Assembly (NCBI GenBank): GCA_902563075.1
Contig: CACEWC010000006.1
Location: 1-50,565, forward strand
DNA: 50,565 nucleotides
Direction of reading: 5' to 3'
Source of the DNA: an uncultured Pelagibacteraceae bacterium
GTDB lineage: Bacteria; Pseudomonadota; Alphaproteobacteria; Pelagibacterales; Pelagibacteraceae
The notes beneath the pieces are model-generated. The model had not been told where the DNA came from. It did not search any database and worked only from the letters and a program-made list of their open reading frames with translations. This document shows, piece by piece, positions 11,075 through 20,531 of the stretch (the stretch's first letter is position 1; each line of letters starts with the position of its first letter). The position numbers were made by a program, and so were the translations under genes.

Positions 11075-12157
11075 ATGATTATGGTTCCTATAAAAGAAGC
11101 ACTCACCTTTGATGATGTAACTCTGATGCCTAAGTACTCTGAGATATTACCCTCAGATGTTGATACTAGCATTAAACTTACAAATTATTTAAAATTAAAA
11201 ATTCCTCTATTATCCTCAGCTATGGATACTGTTACTGAAAGCAAAATGGCTATCGCGATAGCGAAAGCAGGTGGGATAGGAATTATTCATAGAAATTTAG
11301 ATATAAAAAAACAAATTCTTGAAATTAAAAAAGTAAAAAAACAAAAACTTTTAGTAGGCGCAGCCGTTGGGGCTGGACCGAGCGAATTTAAAAGAGCAGA
11401 GGCAATACTTAAAGAAAAAATTGATATGATTGTTGTTGACACTGCTCATGGACATACAAAAAAGGTCTCAGAAATAATTAAGTTTATCAAAAAAACAAAA
11501 GTCAAAAAAACTGCTCTTTGTGCTGGAAATATTGCTACACCTGCTGCAGCAAAATTTTTATTAAAGCTTGGGGTTGACGTCATAAAAGTTGGGATAGGAC
11601 CTGGATCAATATGCACAACAAGATTAGTTGCAGGTATTGGAGTCCCACAACTTAGTGCAATACTAGAAGTTAGAAATGGAATAAAAAATAAGAATGTAAA
11701 AATTATTTCTGATGGTGGGATAAAATATTCAGGTGATTTGGCAAAAGCATTCGCTGCTGGAGCAGATGCAGTTATGATTGGCTCATTGTTTGCTGGGACA
11801 GATGAAGCACCAGGAAAATTAATTAGGAGAAATGGTAAATTATTTAAAAATTTTAGAGGCATGGGTTCAGTTGGTGCTATGAATAAAGGATCTGCAGATC
11901 GATACTTTCAATCAAAGCAAAAAGACTCGTCTAAATATGTGCCAGAAGGAGTAGAAGGATTTGCGAAATATAAAGGCAAAGTTGATAATATAATTTTTAA
12001 ATTAATTGGTGGATTAAGATCATCTATGGGATACTTAGGATCAAGACAAATTAAATATCTAAGAGATAAACCACAATTTGTTAAAATAACAAAAGCTGGT
12101 TTTTACGAAAGTATGGTCCATAATGTTGATATAGTCAAAAGTGATAATAAATACTAA
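11075..12157 (+). CDS. guaB: IMP dehydrogenase lacking the CBS (Bateman) module
   Basis: EALTFDDVTLMPKYSEILP, LSSAMDTVTESKMAIA, VGIGPGSICTTR, SDGGIKYSGDLAKAFAAGADAVMIGS, RGMGSVGAM. Only 360 aa; the tandem CBS insertion is absent. Confidence 0.97.
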   Translation: MIMVPIKEALTFDDVTLMPKYSEILPSDVDTSIKLTNYLKLKIPLLSSAMDTVTESKMAIAIAKAGGIGIIHRNLDIKKQILEIKKVKKQKLLVGAAVGAGPSEFKRAEAILKEKIDMIVVDTAHGHTKKVSEIIKFIKKTKVKKTALCAGNIATPAAAKFLLKLGVDVIKVGIGPGSICTTRLVAGIGVPQLSAILEVRNGIKNKNVKIISDGGIKYSGDLAKAFAAGADAVMIGSLFAGTDEAPGKLIRRNGKLFKNFRGMGSVGAMNKGSADRYFQSKQKDSSKYVPEGVEGFAKYKGKVDNIIFKLIGGLRSSMGYLGSRQIKYLRDKPQFVKITKAGFYESMVHNVDIVKSDNKY

Positions 12158-12594
12158 TGAGAAAAATCTTTAAAATAACCGTTCTTTTTTATTTCTTAAT
12201 CAATGTTTTTAATTTTTCTTTAGGTAGTGAAAATTTTTTTAATAAAGGTTTAGAATTATATAATAAAAAAAAATTTGAAGATGCTCGATTTATGTTTGAG
12301 AGAAGTATTGTATTTAATCCAAAACACTCTAATTCATATTTATATTTAGCTAAAATTTACAATCAGGAAAAAAATCAAAAGAAAGAGGAAAAAAATTTAG
12401 AGGCAACTTTATTGATTGAACCAAATAATGAAGAAGCAATGTTAATGTTGATGAAAATAGCATTAGAAAAATCAAACTACTCTAAAGTAAAAAGTCTTTC
12501 AGAAGACTTTATCAAAGTTTGCAAAAATTTATGTAATGAAAATAAAAGCATCTTAGATTCCTTAGCAAACTTAGAACCCAAAAATGAGTCTTGA
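12157..12594 (+). CDS. Small secreted TPR-repeat protein
   Basis: Signal peptide, then TPR-like repeats ([43 protein letters not shown]). Confidence 0.7.
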   Translation: MRKIFKITVLFYFLINVFNFSLGSENFFNKGLELYNKKKFEDARFMFERSIVFNPKHSNSYLYLAKIYNQEKNQKKEEKNLEATLLIEPNNEEAMLMLMKIALEKSNYSKVKSLSEDFIKVCKNLCNENKSILDSLANLEPKNES

Positions 12595-14146
12595 TCAAAA
12601 TTTGAATAAGATTTTAATTGTTGATTTTGGTTCACAATTTACACAGTTAATAGCAAGACGAGTTAGAGAATTAGGAATTTTTTCTGAGATAGTAAGTCAC
12701 AAAAAAATTAAAAGTAAAAATATCAATCACACGATCAAAGGCATTATTCTATCTGGTGGTCCTTTAAATGTTTATCAAATTAATAAATACTCCTTCGATA
12801 AAAAGATAATTCAAAAAGGGGTCCCAGTTTTAGGCATTTGTTTTGGGCATCAAATAATATCTAAATTAAATGGTGGAAAAGTGAAACAATCTAAACATAG
12901 AGAATTTGGTTTAGCTAATATTACAAAAAAAAATAATAGTCTTTTAATTAAAAATTTATTTAAGAAAAAAAAGTCAATTAAAGTTTGGATGAGTCACGCT
13001 GATCAAGTTTCAAAATTACCCAAAAATTTTAAGGTAATTGCCTCAAGCCAGAATTCTAAATTTGCAGCAGTTGAAAATAAATTTAGAAATTATTATGGAG
13101 TCCAATTTCATCCAGAGGTGACCCACACAGAAAATGGAAAAAAACTAATAAGTAATTTTATATTCTTAATATGTAAAATGAGAAGAAATTGGTCTTCTAA
13201 AGATCAAAAAATAAAATTGATAAAAGATGCAAGACTAATGGTAGGAAATAATAAAGTCATTTGTGCTTTATCAGGTGGAGTAGATAGTAGTGTAGTTGCG
13301 CAATTATTAAATAAAGCAATTGGTAAAAATTTACACTGTATTTTTGTTAACACTGGGCTCTTAAGAAAGAATGAGGAAAAACAAGTTGTTGCAACATTTA
13401 AAAAAAGATTAAAGATTAATCTTACATACGTGAATGCTGAGAAAGAGTTTTTAAGAAAATTATCAAATATTTCAGATCCTGAAAAGAAAAGAAAGATAAT
13501 AGGAAACTTATTTATAAAAATATTTGAGCGTTATGCCAAAAAAATTAAAAATGTAAAATTTTTGGCTCAAGGAACTCTTTACCCTGACTTAATAGAAAGT
13601 AAATCGGTTACTGGTAGTCAAACATCGAAAATTAAATCTCACCATAATGTTGGAGGTCTACCCAAAAAAATGAAACTTAAACTAGTAGAGCCATTAAAAT
13701 TTTTATTCAAGGATGAGGTTAGAAAACTTGGATTAGAACTAAACTTAAGCAGAGAAATTATTTCTCGTCATCCTTTTCCAGGACCTGGACTAGCAATACG
13801 AATGCCAGGAATAATAACCAAAGAAAAAATTAATATTTTAAAAGAAGCTGATCATTATTTTATTCAAGCTTTGAGAGATCACAATCTATATCATAAAATT
13901 TGGCAAGCTTATGCAGCTTTACTCCCAGTTAAAACAGTTGGCGTAATGGGTGATAATAGAACTTACGAGTATTTGTGTTTGCTTAGAGCAATAACATCTG
14001 AAGATGGTATGACAGCAGATTTTTATGAATTTAAAAAATCATTTATACAAGAAATTTCAAATAAAATAGTGAATAGTATTAGAGGGATTAATAGAGTAGT
14101 TTACGATATAACTTCGAAACCACCGAGTACAATCGAATTAGAGTAA
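12584..14146 (+). CDS. guaA: GMP synthase (glutamine-hydrolysing)
   Basis: [68 protein letters not shown]. Confidence 0.98.
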   Translation: MSLDQNLNKILIVDFGSQFTQLIARRVRELGIFSEIVSHKKIKSKNINHTIKGIILSGGPLNVYQINKYSFDKKIIQKGVPVLGICFGHQIISKLNGGKVKQSKHREFGLANITKKNNSLLIKNLFKKKKSIKVWMSHADQVSKLPKNFKVIASSQNSKFAAVENKFRNYYGVQFHPEVTHTENGKKLISNFIFLICKMRRNWSSKDQKIKLIKDARLMVGNNKVICALSGGVDSSVVAQLLNKAIGKNLHCIFVNTGLLRKNEEKQVVATFKKRLKINLTYVNAEKEFLRKLSNISDPEKKRKIIGNLFIKIFERYAKKIKNVKFLAQGTLYPDLIESKSVTGSQTSKIKSHHNVGGLPKKMKLKLVEPLKFLFKDEVRKLGLELNLSREIISRHPFPGPGLAIRMPGIITKEKINILKEADHYFIQALRDHNLYHKIWQAYAALLPVKTVGVMGDNRTYEYLCLLRAITSEDGMTADFYEFKKSFIQEISNKIVNSIRGINRVVYDITSKPPSTIELE

Positions 14147-14926
14147 ATGAATAAAAAGATTAAAAAAATTCTTGATAAAAAGAATAAATCAAAAATTATT
14201 TGTCTTACGGCATACTCCAAAAATGTTGCCGCAATCCTTGATAAACATTGCGATTTAGTATTGGTTGGGGACTCATTAGGATCAGTTTTGTATAACTTCA
14301 AGTCCACTAAGCAAGTGACCTTAGAAACCATGATTAATCACTCTAAAAGTGTCAGACTTGGTATTAAGAAATCATTAATGGTTGTTGATATGCCTTATAA
14401 TACATATCGAAATCCAAGTGAGGCTTTGAAGAATTCAAGATTGGTTATGAGAGAAACCAAATGTGATGCTGTCAAGTTAGAAGGGGGAAAAAAGATAATT
14501 CCTATCGTTAAAAGATTGATCAAAAATAAAATACCAGTTATGGGACATGTTGGAATATTACCTCAGACAGATAAAAAATTTACCTTCAAAGGGAAAAAAC
14601 TAAAGGAGAGTGAACGATTACTTAAAGACACTAAACTTTTAGAAAATGCTGGAGTTTTTTCGATCGTATTAGAATGTGTAGAAACAAAGTTATCAAAGAA
14701 AATTTCTAACCATGTAAAGATTCCAACAATAGGAATTGGTTCTTCAGTCAATTGTGATGGTCAAGTTTTAGTAATTGATGACTTAACAGGATTAAGTCAA
14801 AGCAAATTAAAATTTGTAAAAAAATTTGTTGATATAACAAAGTTGATCGAAAATGGTGTAAAAAAATTTAAATCTGAAGTATTAAAAAAACAATTTCCTA
14901 AAGCCAAACATTCTTTTTCAAAATGA
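14147..14926 (+). CDS. panB: 3-methyl-2-oxobutanoate hydroxymethyltransferase
   Basis: LTAYSKNVAAILDKHCDLVLVGDSLGSVLY, AVKLEGGKK, MGHVGILPQ, IPTIGIGSSVNCDGQVLVIDDL. Confidence 0.93.
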   Translation: MNKKIKKILDKKNKSKIICLTAYSKNVAAILDKHCDLVLVGDSLGSVLYNFKSTKQVTLETMINHSKSVRLGIKKSLMVVDMPYNTYRNPSEALKNSRLVMRETKCDAVKLEGGKKIIPIVKRLIKNKIPVMGHVGILPQTDKKFTFKGKKLKESERLLKDTKLLENAGVFSIVLECVETKLSKKISNHVKIPTIGIGSSVNCDGQVLVIDDLTGLSQSKLKFVKKFVDITKLIENGVKKFKSEVLKKQFPKAKHSFSK

Positions 14927-15666
14927 AATTGAATAAAATAGAGCCAAAATTTATTAAAAAAAACAATCCAAGGATAGGTTTAATAACTTTAGCTAGTGAT
15001 TTTAGAATTGAAAAAGATTTTAACGATATAATTTATGGGAAAGATATAGATTTATATTCAAATAGAATAAATTGCTATAATCCTCTTACCAATGAAACCT
15101 TGAAAAAGATGGCAGATGATATTCCTGAAGTAACTAAAAATATTTTACCAGATCAAAAATTAGATTGTGTTGCTTATGGATGTACATCAGGAACTATTGC
15201 TGCAGGTTATCAATCAATCTATGAAAAAGTAAATTTAGCAAAACCTAATACAAAAGTAACAACACCTATTACTTCTGCTATAAATGCTCTTAAAACACTT
15301 AAGATAAATAAGGTTTCAATATTTACTCCATACACCGACGAGATTAATCAGTCAGTTATCAATTATTTTAAAAATGAAAAAATAGAAATTTCTGAATTAT
15401 CTTATTTTGATATAGCTTCTGATTTAGATATAGGCAAAGTTGATCCACAACATTTATTTGATGTTTTAGTTAAACAAGATTTGTCAAATAGTGATGCTTT
15501 ATTTATATCTTGCACAGCACTCCCAGTATTATCAATTATAAATGACATCGAAAAAAAACTAGGCAAGGTAATATTATCAAGTAATCAAACCTTAATTTGG
15601 GACACACTGAAACAAATTGATAATCAAAATAAGGTTGATGGTTATGGGGTGTTGTTTAATAATTAG
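14923..15666 (+). CDS. eutA: EutA-like maleate isomerase/Asp-Glu racemase family protein (ectoine-utilisation type)
   Basis: DCVAYGCTSGTIAAG, TPITSAINALKTL, ALFISCTALPVLSIINDIEKKLGK, SSNQTLIWDTL; directly followed by an EutD/DoeA-like hydrolase. Confidence 0.7.
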   Translation: MKLNKIEPKFIKKNNPRIGLITLASDFRIEKDFNDIIYGKDIDLYSNRINCYNPLTNETLKKMADDIPEVTKNILPDQKLDCVAYGCTSGTIAAGYQSIYEKVNLAKPNTKVTTPITSAINALKTLKINKVSIFTPYTDEINQSVINYFKNEKIEISELSYFDIASDLDIGKVDPQHLFDVLVKQDLSNSDALFISCTALPVLSIINDIEKKLGKVILSSNQTLIWDTLKQIDNQNKVDGYGVLFNN

Positions 15667-15669
15667 TTG

Positions 15670-16839
15670 ATGAATTTTTCAATTGAAGAGTACAAATCTA
15701 GATTAAAAAAAGTTCAAAATTCAATGCAAGATAAAGGTATTGAAATTTTGATTTCACAAGACCCTTCAAATATGAATTATCTAACTGGCTATGATGCATG
15801 GTCTTTTTATTATGCACAATGTGTGATTGTTCATGCAAATGCTGATGAACCGATTTGTTTTGTTAGAGATCAAGATGCTGGTGGCGCTTATATAAAAACT
15901 TATTTGAAAGATGAAAATATTATTAAGTATCATGAAAAATATATTCACAATTGGCCACTACATCCTTACGATGCTTTAGTAGATTTAATAAAGGAAAAAA
16001 AATGGGATAAATTATCTATAGGCGTTGAAATGGATAGTCATTATTTTACCGCTTATTGTTATGAAAAAATAAAACAAGGATTACCCAATGCAAAATTGTT
16101 AGATAGCAAACGATTAGTAAATTGGGTTAGATTTGTTAAGTCAGACGCTGAAATAAAATATATGAAAGCAGCTGCACAGATCACTCAACTTGGTATGAAA
16201 AAAGCATTTGAGACTATTAATCCAGGTAAAAGGCAATGTGATGCTGTTTCAGAGATATGGTCAACTTTAGTAAAAGGAACCTCAGAATTTGGAGGGGATT
16301 ATGCTTCAATAGTGCCAATGCTTCCAACTGGAAAAGGAACCTCTGCATCCCATTTAACTTGGACTGAGGATAAATTTGTTGAAGGTGAAGCTACTATTAT
16401 AGAGTTATCTGGCGTTAATAAAAAGTATCATTGTCCAATGGCCAGAACAGTTTTACTTGGAAAGCCCGATCAAAAAAAAATTGATACAATGAAAAAAACT
16501 AACGAGGCACTTCAAGTGGGTATAGATAAAGTTAAAGCAGGAAATACAGCTGATGATGTTGCACAAGCTTTTTGGAAGATATTAGATAAATATAAAATTG
16601 AGAAAACTTCAAGAACTGGCTATTCAATTGGGATAGGCTATCCTCCTGACTGGGGCGAACATACTTTAAATATATCAAAAGGTGACAAAACATTATTACA
16701 GCCCAACGTTACCTTTCATATGATTGCAGTAATGCAATTTGGAAATTGGGGAGTGGAAGCTTCTGAAGCAATTAGAGTAACTGATAAAGGTTCAGAATTA
16801 TTTTGTAATTTCTCAAGAGAACTTCACGTTAAAAGCTAA
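15670..16839 (+). CDS. eutD: M24-family ectoine hydrolase-like protein (DoeA/EutD)
   Basis: DPSNMNYLTGYDAWSFYYAQ, LVNWVRFVKSDAEIKYM, GGDYASIVPMLPTG, HLTWTEDKF, SRTGYSIGIGYPPDWGEHT, as in the DoeA/EutD subfamily of M24 hydrolases. The track starts at TTG 15667; ATG at 15670 is preferred. Confidence 0.78.
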   Translation: MNFSIEEYKSRLKKVQNSMQDKGIEILISQDPSNMNYLTGYDAWSFYYAQCVIVHANADEPICFVRDQDAGGAYIKTYLKDENIIKYHEKYIHNWPLHPYDALVDLIKEKKWDKLSIGVEMDSHYFTAYCYEKIKQGLPNAKLLDSKRLVNWVRFVKSDAEIKYMKAAAQITQLGMKKAFETINPGKRQCDAVSEIWSTLVKGTSEFGGDYASIVPMLPTGKGTSASHLTWTEDKFVEGEATIIELSGVNKKYHCPMARTVLLGKPDQKKIDTMKKTNEALQVGIDKVKAGNTADDVAQAFWKILDKYKIEKTSRTGYSIGIGYPPDWGEHTLNISKGDKTLLQPNVTFHMIAVMQFGNWGVEASEAIRVTDKGSELFCNFSRELHVKS

Positions 16840-16890
16840 TTATTAAAGGTTGATATTTATTCTTACAAATGTTTTAAAGTTCCTTAAATT

Positions 16891-17976
16891 ATGGCATCAA
16901 AAAAAGATTTCGTTAAATTTGATAAAGTCGATAAAAGCTATGACGGTAAAGTCTTAGTCGTCAAAGACCTTCAATTAGATATAGCTGAGGGAGAATTCAT
17001 TACAATGTTGGGACCCTCTGGTTCTGGTAAAACAACTTGCTTAATGATGTTAGCAGGTTTTGAAACTCCAACTAATGGTGAAATTTATTTAGATGGTAAA
17101 GCAATATCCAGCATCCCCCCTCATAAAAGAGGTATTGGAATGGTGTTTCAAAATTATGCATTATTCCCGCACATGACTGTGTATGAAAATTTAGCTTTTC
17201 CATTAAGAGTGAGGAAAATTCCAAAAGATGAAGCTGATAAAAAAATTGATAAAGCATTATCAATGGTATCCCTACAAGGGTTTGCTGCAAGGATGCCAGG
17301 TCAATTGTCAGGTGGACAACAACAAAGGGTAGCCGTTGCAAGATCATTGGTGTTTGATCCACAATTAGTTTTAATGGATGAACCTTTGGGTGCTCTGGAT
17401 AAAAATTTAAGAGAAAGTATGCAATATGAGATTAAACATATTCATGAAAGCATTGGTGTGACAGTTGTTTACGTTACACATGATCAAAGTGAAGCTTTGA
17501 CGATGTCCAATCGTATTGCAGTATTTAATGATGGTAAAGTTCAACAACTTTCAAGTCCTGATGAATTATATGAGAAACCTGTAAATTCATTTGTCGCTGA
17601 GTTTATCGGAGAGAATAATACTTTTGGTGGTGAAGTTTCAGATATTTCTGGAGGAAAGTGTAAAGTAAAATTAGCAAATGCAGAAATACTAGCTAATCCA
17701 ATCTCAGTCAAAGGTAAAGGAGAGCGAACTACTGTTTCTTTAAGACCAGAAAGAGCTTTGATTAATCCAAGTACAAAAATGGATAATCTTCACAAAGGAA
17801 AAATAGAAGAAGTAATTTATCACGGGGACCATACAAGAGTAAGAATAAATCTTTTAGGCAATCCAGAGTTTATTTTAAAAGTTCCAAATAGCTCATCTAA
17901 CTTAGACATTAAACTTGGTAACGAGATTAATATCGGATGGAACAGTGATGACGCTCGGGCACTTGACCCAAAATAG
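16891..17976 (+). CDS. potA: ABC transporter ATP-binding protein, PotA-type
   Basis: Walker A GPSGSGKTT, signature LSGGQQQRVAVARSL, Walker B LVLMDEPLGALD, C-terminal TOBE-like domain. Confidence 0.88.
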   Translation: MASKKDFVKFDKVDKSYDGKVLVVKDLQLDIAEGEFITMLGPSGSGKTTCLMMLAGFETPTNGEIYLDGKAISSIPPHKRGIGMVFQNYALFPHMTVYENLAFPLRVRKIPKDEADKKIDKALSMVSLQGFAARMPGQLSGGQQQRVAVARSLVFDPQLVLMDEPLGALDKNLRESMQYEIKHIHESIGVTVVYVTHDQSEALTMSNRIAVFNDGKVQQLSSPDELYEKPVNSFVAEFIGENNTFGGEVSDISGGKCKVKLANAEILANPISVKGKGERTTVSLRPERALINPSTKMDNLHKGKIEEVIYHGDHTRVRINLLGNPEFILKVPNSSSNLDIKLGNEINIGWNSDDARALDPK

Positions 17977-18015
17977 ACATTCCACAATTATTGAATAAGT
18001 AGATAAAAAGGGTTG

Positions 18016-18044
18016 TTGACTCTCTTCCCTGAAGTTGTTTTAAT
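18016..18044 (+). promoter_or_regulatory. Predicted sigma70-type promoter for the potD-like gene
   Basis: TTGACT (18016-18021), 17-nt spacer, TTTAAT (18039-18044), then an SD-like GGAGG and ATG at 18075. Confidence 0.6.
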
Positions 18045-18050
18045 TGGTTT

Positions 18051-18064
18051 TTTAAACGTTTAAA
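18051..18064. promoter_or_regulatory. 14-bp perfect palindrome, candidate operator
   Basis: TTTAAACGTTTAAA is identical to its reverse complement and lies between the predicted -10 box and the SD of the potD-like gene. Confidence 0.45.
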
Positions 18065-18074
18065 CGGAGGAAAA

Positions 18075-19202
18075 ATGAAAAAACTAAGTAAAATATTACT
18101 AGCTATTTCTTTTGTACTTTCACTAACTACTTCAGCATTTGCAACAACAGTAACTGCAGTGTCTTGGGGTGGGGCTTATACTGAGTCTCAAAAGTTAGGT
18201 TATGGTGATCCTACTGCTAAAAAACTAGGCATTAACATTGCTTGGGTTGATTATTCAGGTGGTTTATCAGAAATCAAAGCACAAAAAGAAGCTGGAAAGA
18301 TCACGTGGGATATAATGGACGTGTTCGCAATGGATACTATTACTGGATGTGATGAAGGATTATTTGTTGAATTTGATTTTGACAAAGACTTCCCACCAGC
18401 TCCAGATGGAACTCCAGCAAGTAAAGATTTCTTTACTGCAATGCCAAGTAAATGTGCTGTAGGAAATATTTTATATTCTTGGAACTACGCTTATAACACT
18501 GAAAACGTTAAAGGTACTCCAAAGACTATCAAAGATTTCTTTAACACAAAGAAATTCCCTGGAAAAAGAGCTATCTACAAAAGCGCTTTAACTAATTTAG
18601 AGATCGCTTTAGCTGCAGATGGTATTAAGCCAGGTAAAGGCGGAGCAAAAATCTACAAAGCTTTAGAAACAGAAAAAGGTGTTGAAAGAGCAATGAATAA
18701 GATCAAAAAATTATGTACAGATCCACAAGGTGGATGTGTATTTTGGTCTGCAGGTGCTCAACCACCAGAACTGTTAGTATCAGGAGAAGTAGTAATGGCT
18801 ACTGGTTGGAATGGTAGATTCTTCAATGCAGAAATTGGAGAAGGTGCACCAATCAAACAAGTTTGGGACGGCCAAGGTCTTGATTACGAATATTTCGTAC
18901 AAGTCAAAGGTGGACCAAACGATTCTAATGGTATGGCTAAAAAAGCTTTAGCTATGATGACTAGTTCTGAAATGTTAGCAGGAAGTGCTAAATACATTGC
19001 ATATGCTCCTTGGAGAAAATCTTCAATTGGTATTATGGAAAAAGGTGAGCCTTGGTATAAAGATGGTAAGACTAACATGGTACCACAAATGCCAACTGCA
19101 CCGGCTAACACTAAAAACTACTTCCTAGTAGATCCAATTTTCTGGGCTGATAACGGAACAGAGCTTGGTGAAAAATGGGAAGCTATGAAAGCTGGTCTAT
19201 AA
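18075..19202 (+). CDS. potD: Periplasmic solute-binding protein, PotD/F-type (polyamine-like)
   Basis: Signal peptide MKKLSKILLAISFVLSLTTSAFA, VSWGGAYTESQKLGYGDP, VFWSAGAQPPELLVSGEVVMATGWNGRFFNA; adjacent PotA/B/C-type genes. Confidence 0.85.
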   Translation: MKKLSKILLAISFVLSLTTSAFATTVTAVSWGGAYTESQKLGYGDPTAKKLGINIAWVDYSGGLSEIKAQKEAGKITWDIMDVFAMDTITGCDEGLFVEFDFDKDFPPAPDGTPASKDFFTAMPSKCAVGNILYSWNYAYNTENVKGTPKTIKDFFNTKKFPGKRAIYKSALTNLEIALAADGIKPGKGGAKIYKALETEKGVERAMNKIKKLCTDPQGGCVFWSAGAQPPELLVSGEVVMATGWNGRFFNAEIGEGAPIKQVWDGQGLDYEYFVQVKGGPNDSNGMAKKALAMMTSSEMLAGSAKYIAYAPWRKSSIGIMEKGEPWYKDGKTNMVPQMPTAPANTKNYFLVDPIFWADNGTELGEKWEAMKAGL

Positions 19203-19239
19203 TTTAAGTTTTAAAGAACTAAATTATATATTATAATTT

Positions 19240-19268
19240 AAGGGCGGTTATTTATAACCGCCCTTTTT
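19240..19268 (+). terminator. Intra-operon stem-loop terminator between the binding-protein and permease genes
   Basis: AAGGGCGGTTA-TTTA-TAACCGCCCTT, 11-bp perfect stem at 19240-19265, followed by ttttat. Confidence 0.8.
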
Positions 19269-19272
19269 ATTT

Positions 19273-20526
19273 ATGAGCTCAGAAACAAAACAAATCTTAA
19301 CTACAGACGGAATACCCTTAGAGGTTAGTCTAAAAAAAGCGGAAAAAAAGAATAAGATCAAAGCTTTCTTGCTCGTTGCTCCTTTATTATTTTTTTTAAT
19401 TATCACTTATGTTTTTCCAATAGGTGACATGTTGTTCAGAAGTGTTGATGATAAAATGGTAACACAAATGTTACCCAAAACATTTAAAGCAATGGAAAAC
19501 TGGGATGGTCAAGAGTTGCCAGATGAGGAAGTTTTTGCAGCATTTCATGAGGACTTTATAAAACTAGTTGAAGATAAACGAGAAGGTAAATTATCTACAC
19601 AGTTAAATTACACTAAAAATGGATTTAAAAGTATTATTAAAAAATTAAGAAGAGCATCTAAAAAATTTGAAGAGGGAAACTATAAAGAACAAATAATGGC
19701 AGTACACAAAAGATGGGCTGATGTTGAGTACTGGAGAGCAATCCAAAGAAGAGCCCCTGAATTTACAGGTCAAAAATATTTAAAAGGAATGGATATGTAT
19801 GTAAATGAGGAAGGGAAAATAGTAAGCGTTGAAGAAGATAGGAGAATTCACAGAGTATTATGGTTAAGAACTCTGGAGATTGCATTCTTTGTGACGGTCT
19901 TTTGTTTTTTGATGGCTTATCCAATAGCTCATTTGTTAGCTACTCTGCCAATGAAATATAGTAATTTATTAATGATCTGCGTACTGTTGCCGTTCTGGAC
20001 TTCATTACTTGTAAGAACTGCCAGCTGGATGATTTTGTTACAACAACAAGGTATCGTAAATGATTTCTTTGTTGGAATAGGATTAGTAGCTGACGATAAT
20101 AGGCCTGAGATGATGTATAATAAGACTGGAAGTTATGTTGCGATGACACAAATTCTGCTGCCATTTATGGTGCTTCCGCTATACAGTGTAATGAAAACTA
20201 TCTCACCAAGCTTAATGAGAGCTGGAAAATCGTTAGGCGGCACACCGTTTGTAGCATTTTGGAAAGTTTATTTCCCACTAACAATTCCTGGAATAGGAGC
20301 AGGTTGCTTATTAGTGTTCATTTTAGCGATTGGTTATTACATTACACCAGCCTTAGTTGGTGGTGCATCTGGGACTTTAATCAGTAACCAGATCGCCTTT
20401 CATATGAAAAGTACCCTTGACTGGAGTTTTGCATCTGCAATGGGACTAATGCTGCTGAGTGGGGTATTGGTGATTTATTGGCTTTATAACAAAATAGTTG
20501 GAATTGATAACATTAAATTGGGATAA
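19273..20526 (+). CDS. potB: ABC transporter permease, PotB-type, with a long extracytoplasmic insertion after TM1
   Basis: TM1 AFLLVAPLLFFLIITYVFPIGDMLF, about 140 aa of charged sequence, then permease core with EAA-like SPSLMRAGKSLGGTPFVAFWKVYFPLTIPG. Confidence 0.87.
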   Translation: MSSETKQILTTDGIPLEVSLKKAEKKNKIKAFLLVAPLLFFLIITYVFPIGDMLFRSVDDKMVTQMLPKTFKAMENWDGQELPDEEVFAAFHEDFIKLVEDKREGKLSTQLNYTKNGFKSIIKKLRRASKKFEEGNYKEQIMAVHKRWADVEYWRAIQRRAPEFTGQKYLKGMDMYVNEEGKIVSVEEDRRIHRVLWLRTLEIAFFVTVFCFLMAYPIAHLLATLPMKYSNLLMICVLLPFWTSLLVRTASWMILLQQQGIVNDFFVGIGLVADDNRPEMMYNKTGSYVAMTQILLPFMVLPLYSVMKTISPSLMRAGKSLGGTPFVAFWKVYFPLTIPGIGAGCLLVFILAIGYYITPALVGGASGTLISNQIAFHMKSTLDWSFASAMGLMLLSGVLVIYWLYNKIVGIDNIKLG

Positions 20527-20531
20527 TTAGG

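Noticed and set aside
11446-11862. 138-aa antisense ORF inside guaB
   Set aside because: Antisense to the conserved IMPDH core; no recognisable domain and P/A/F-rich mirror composition.
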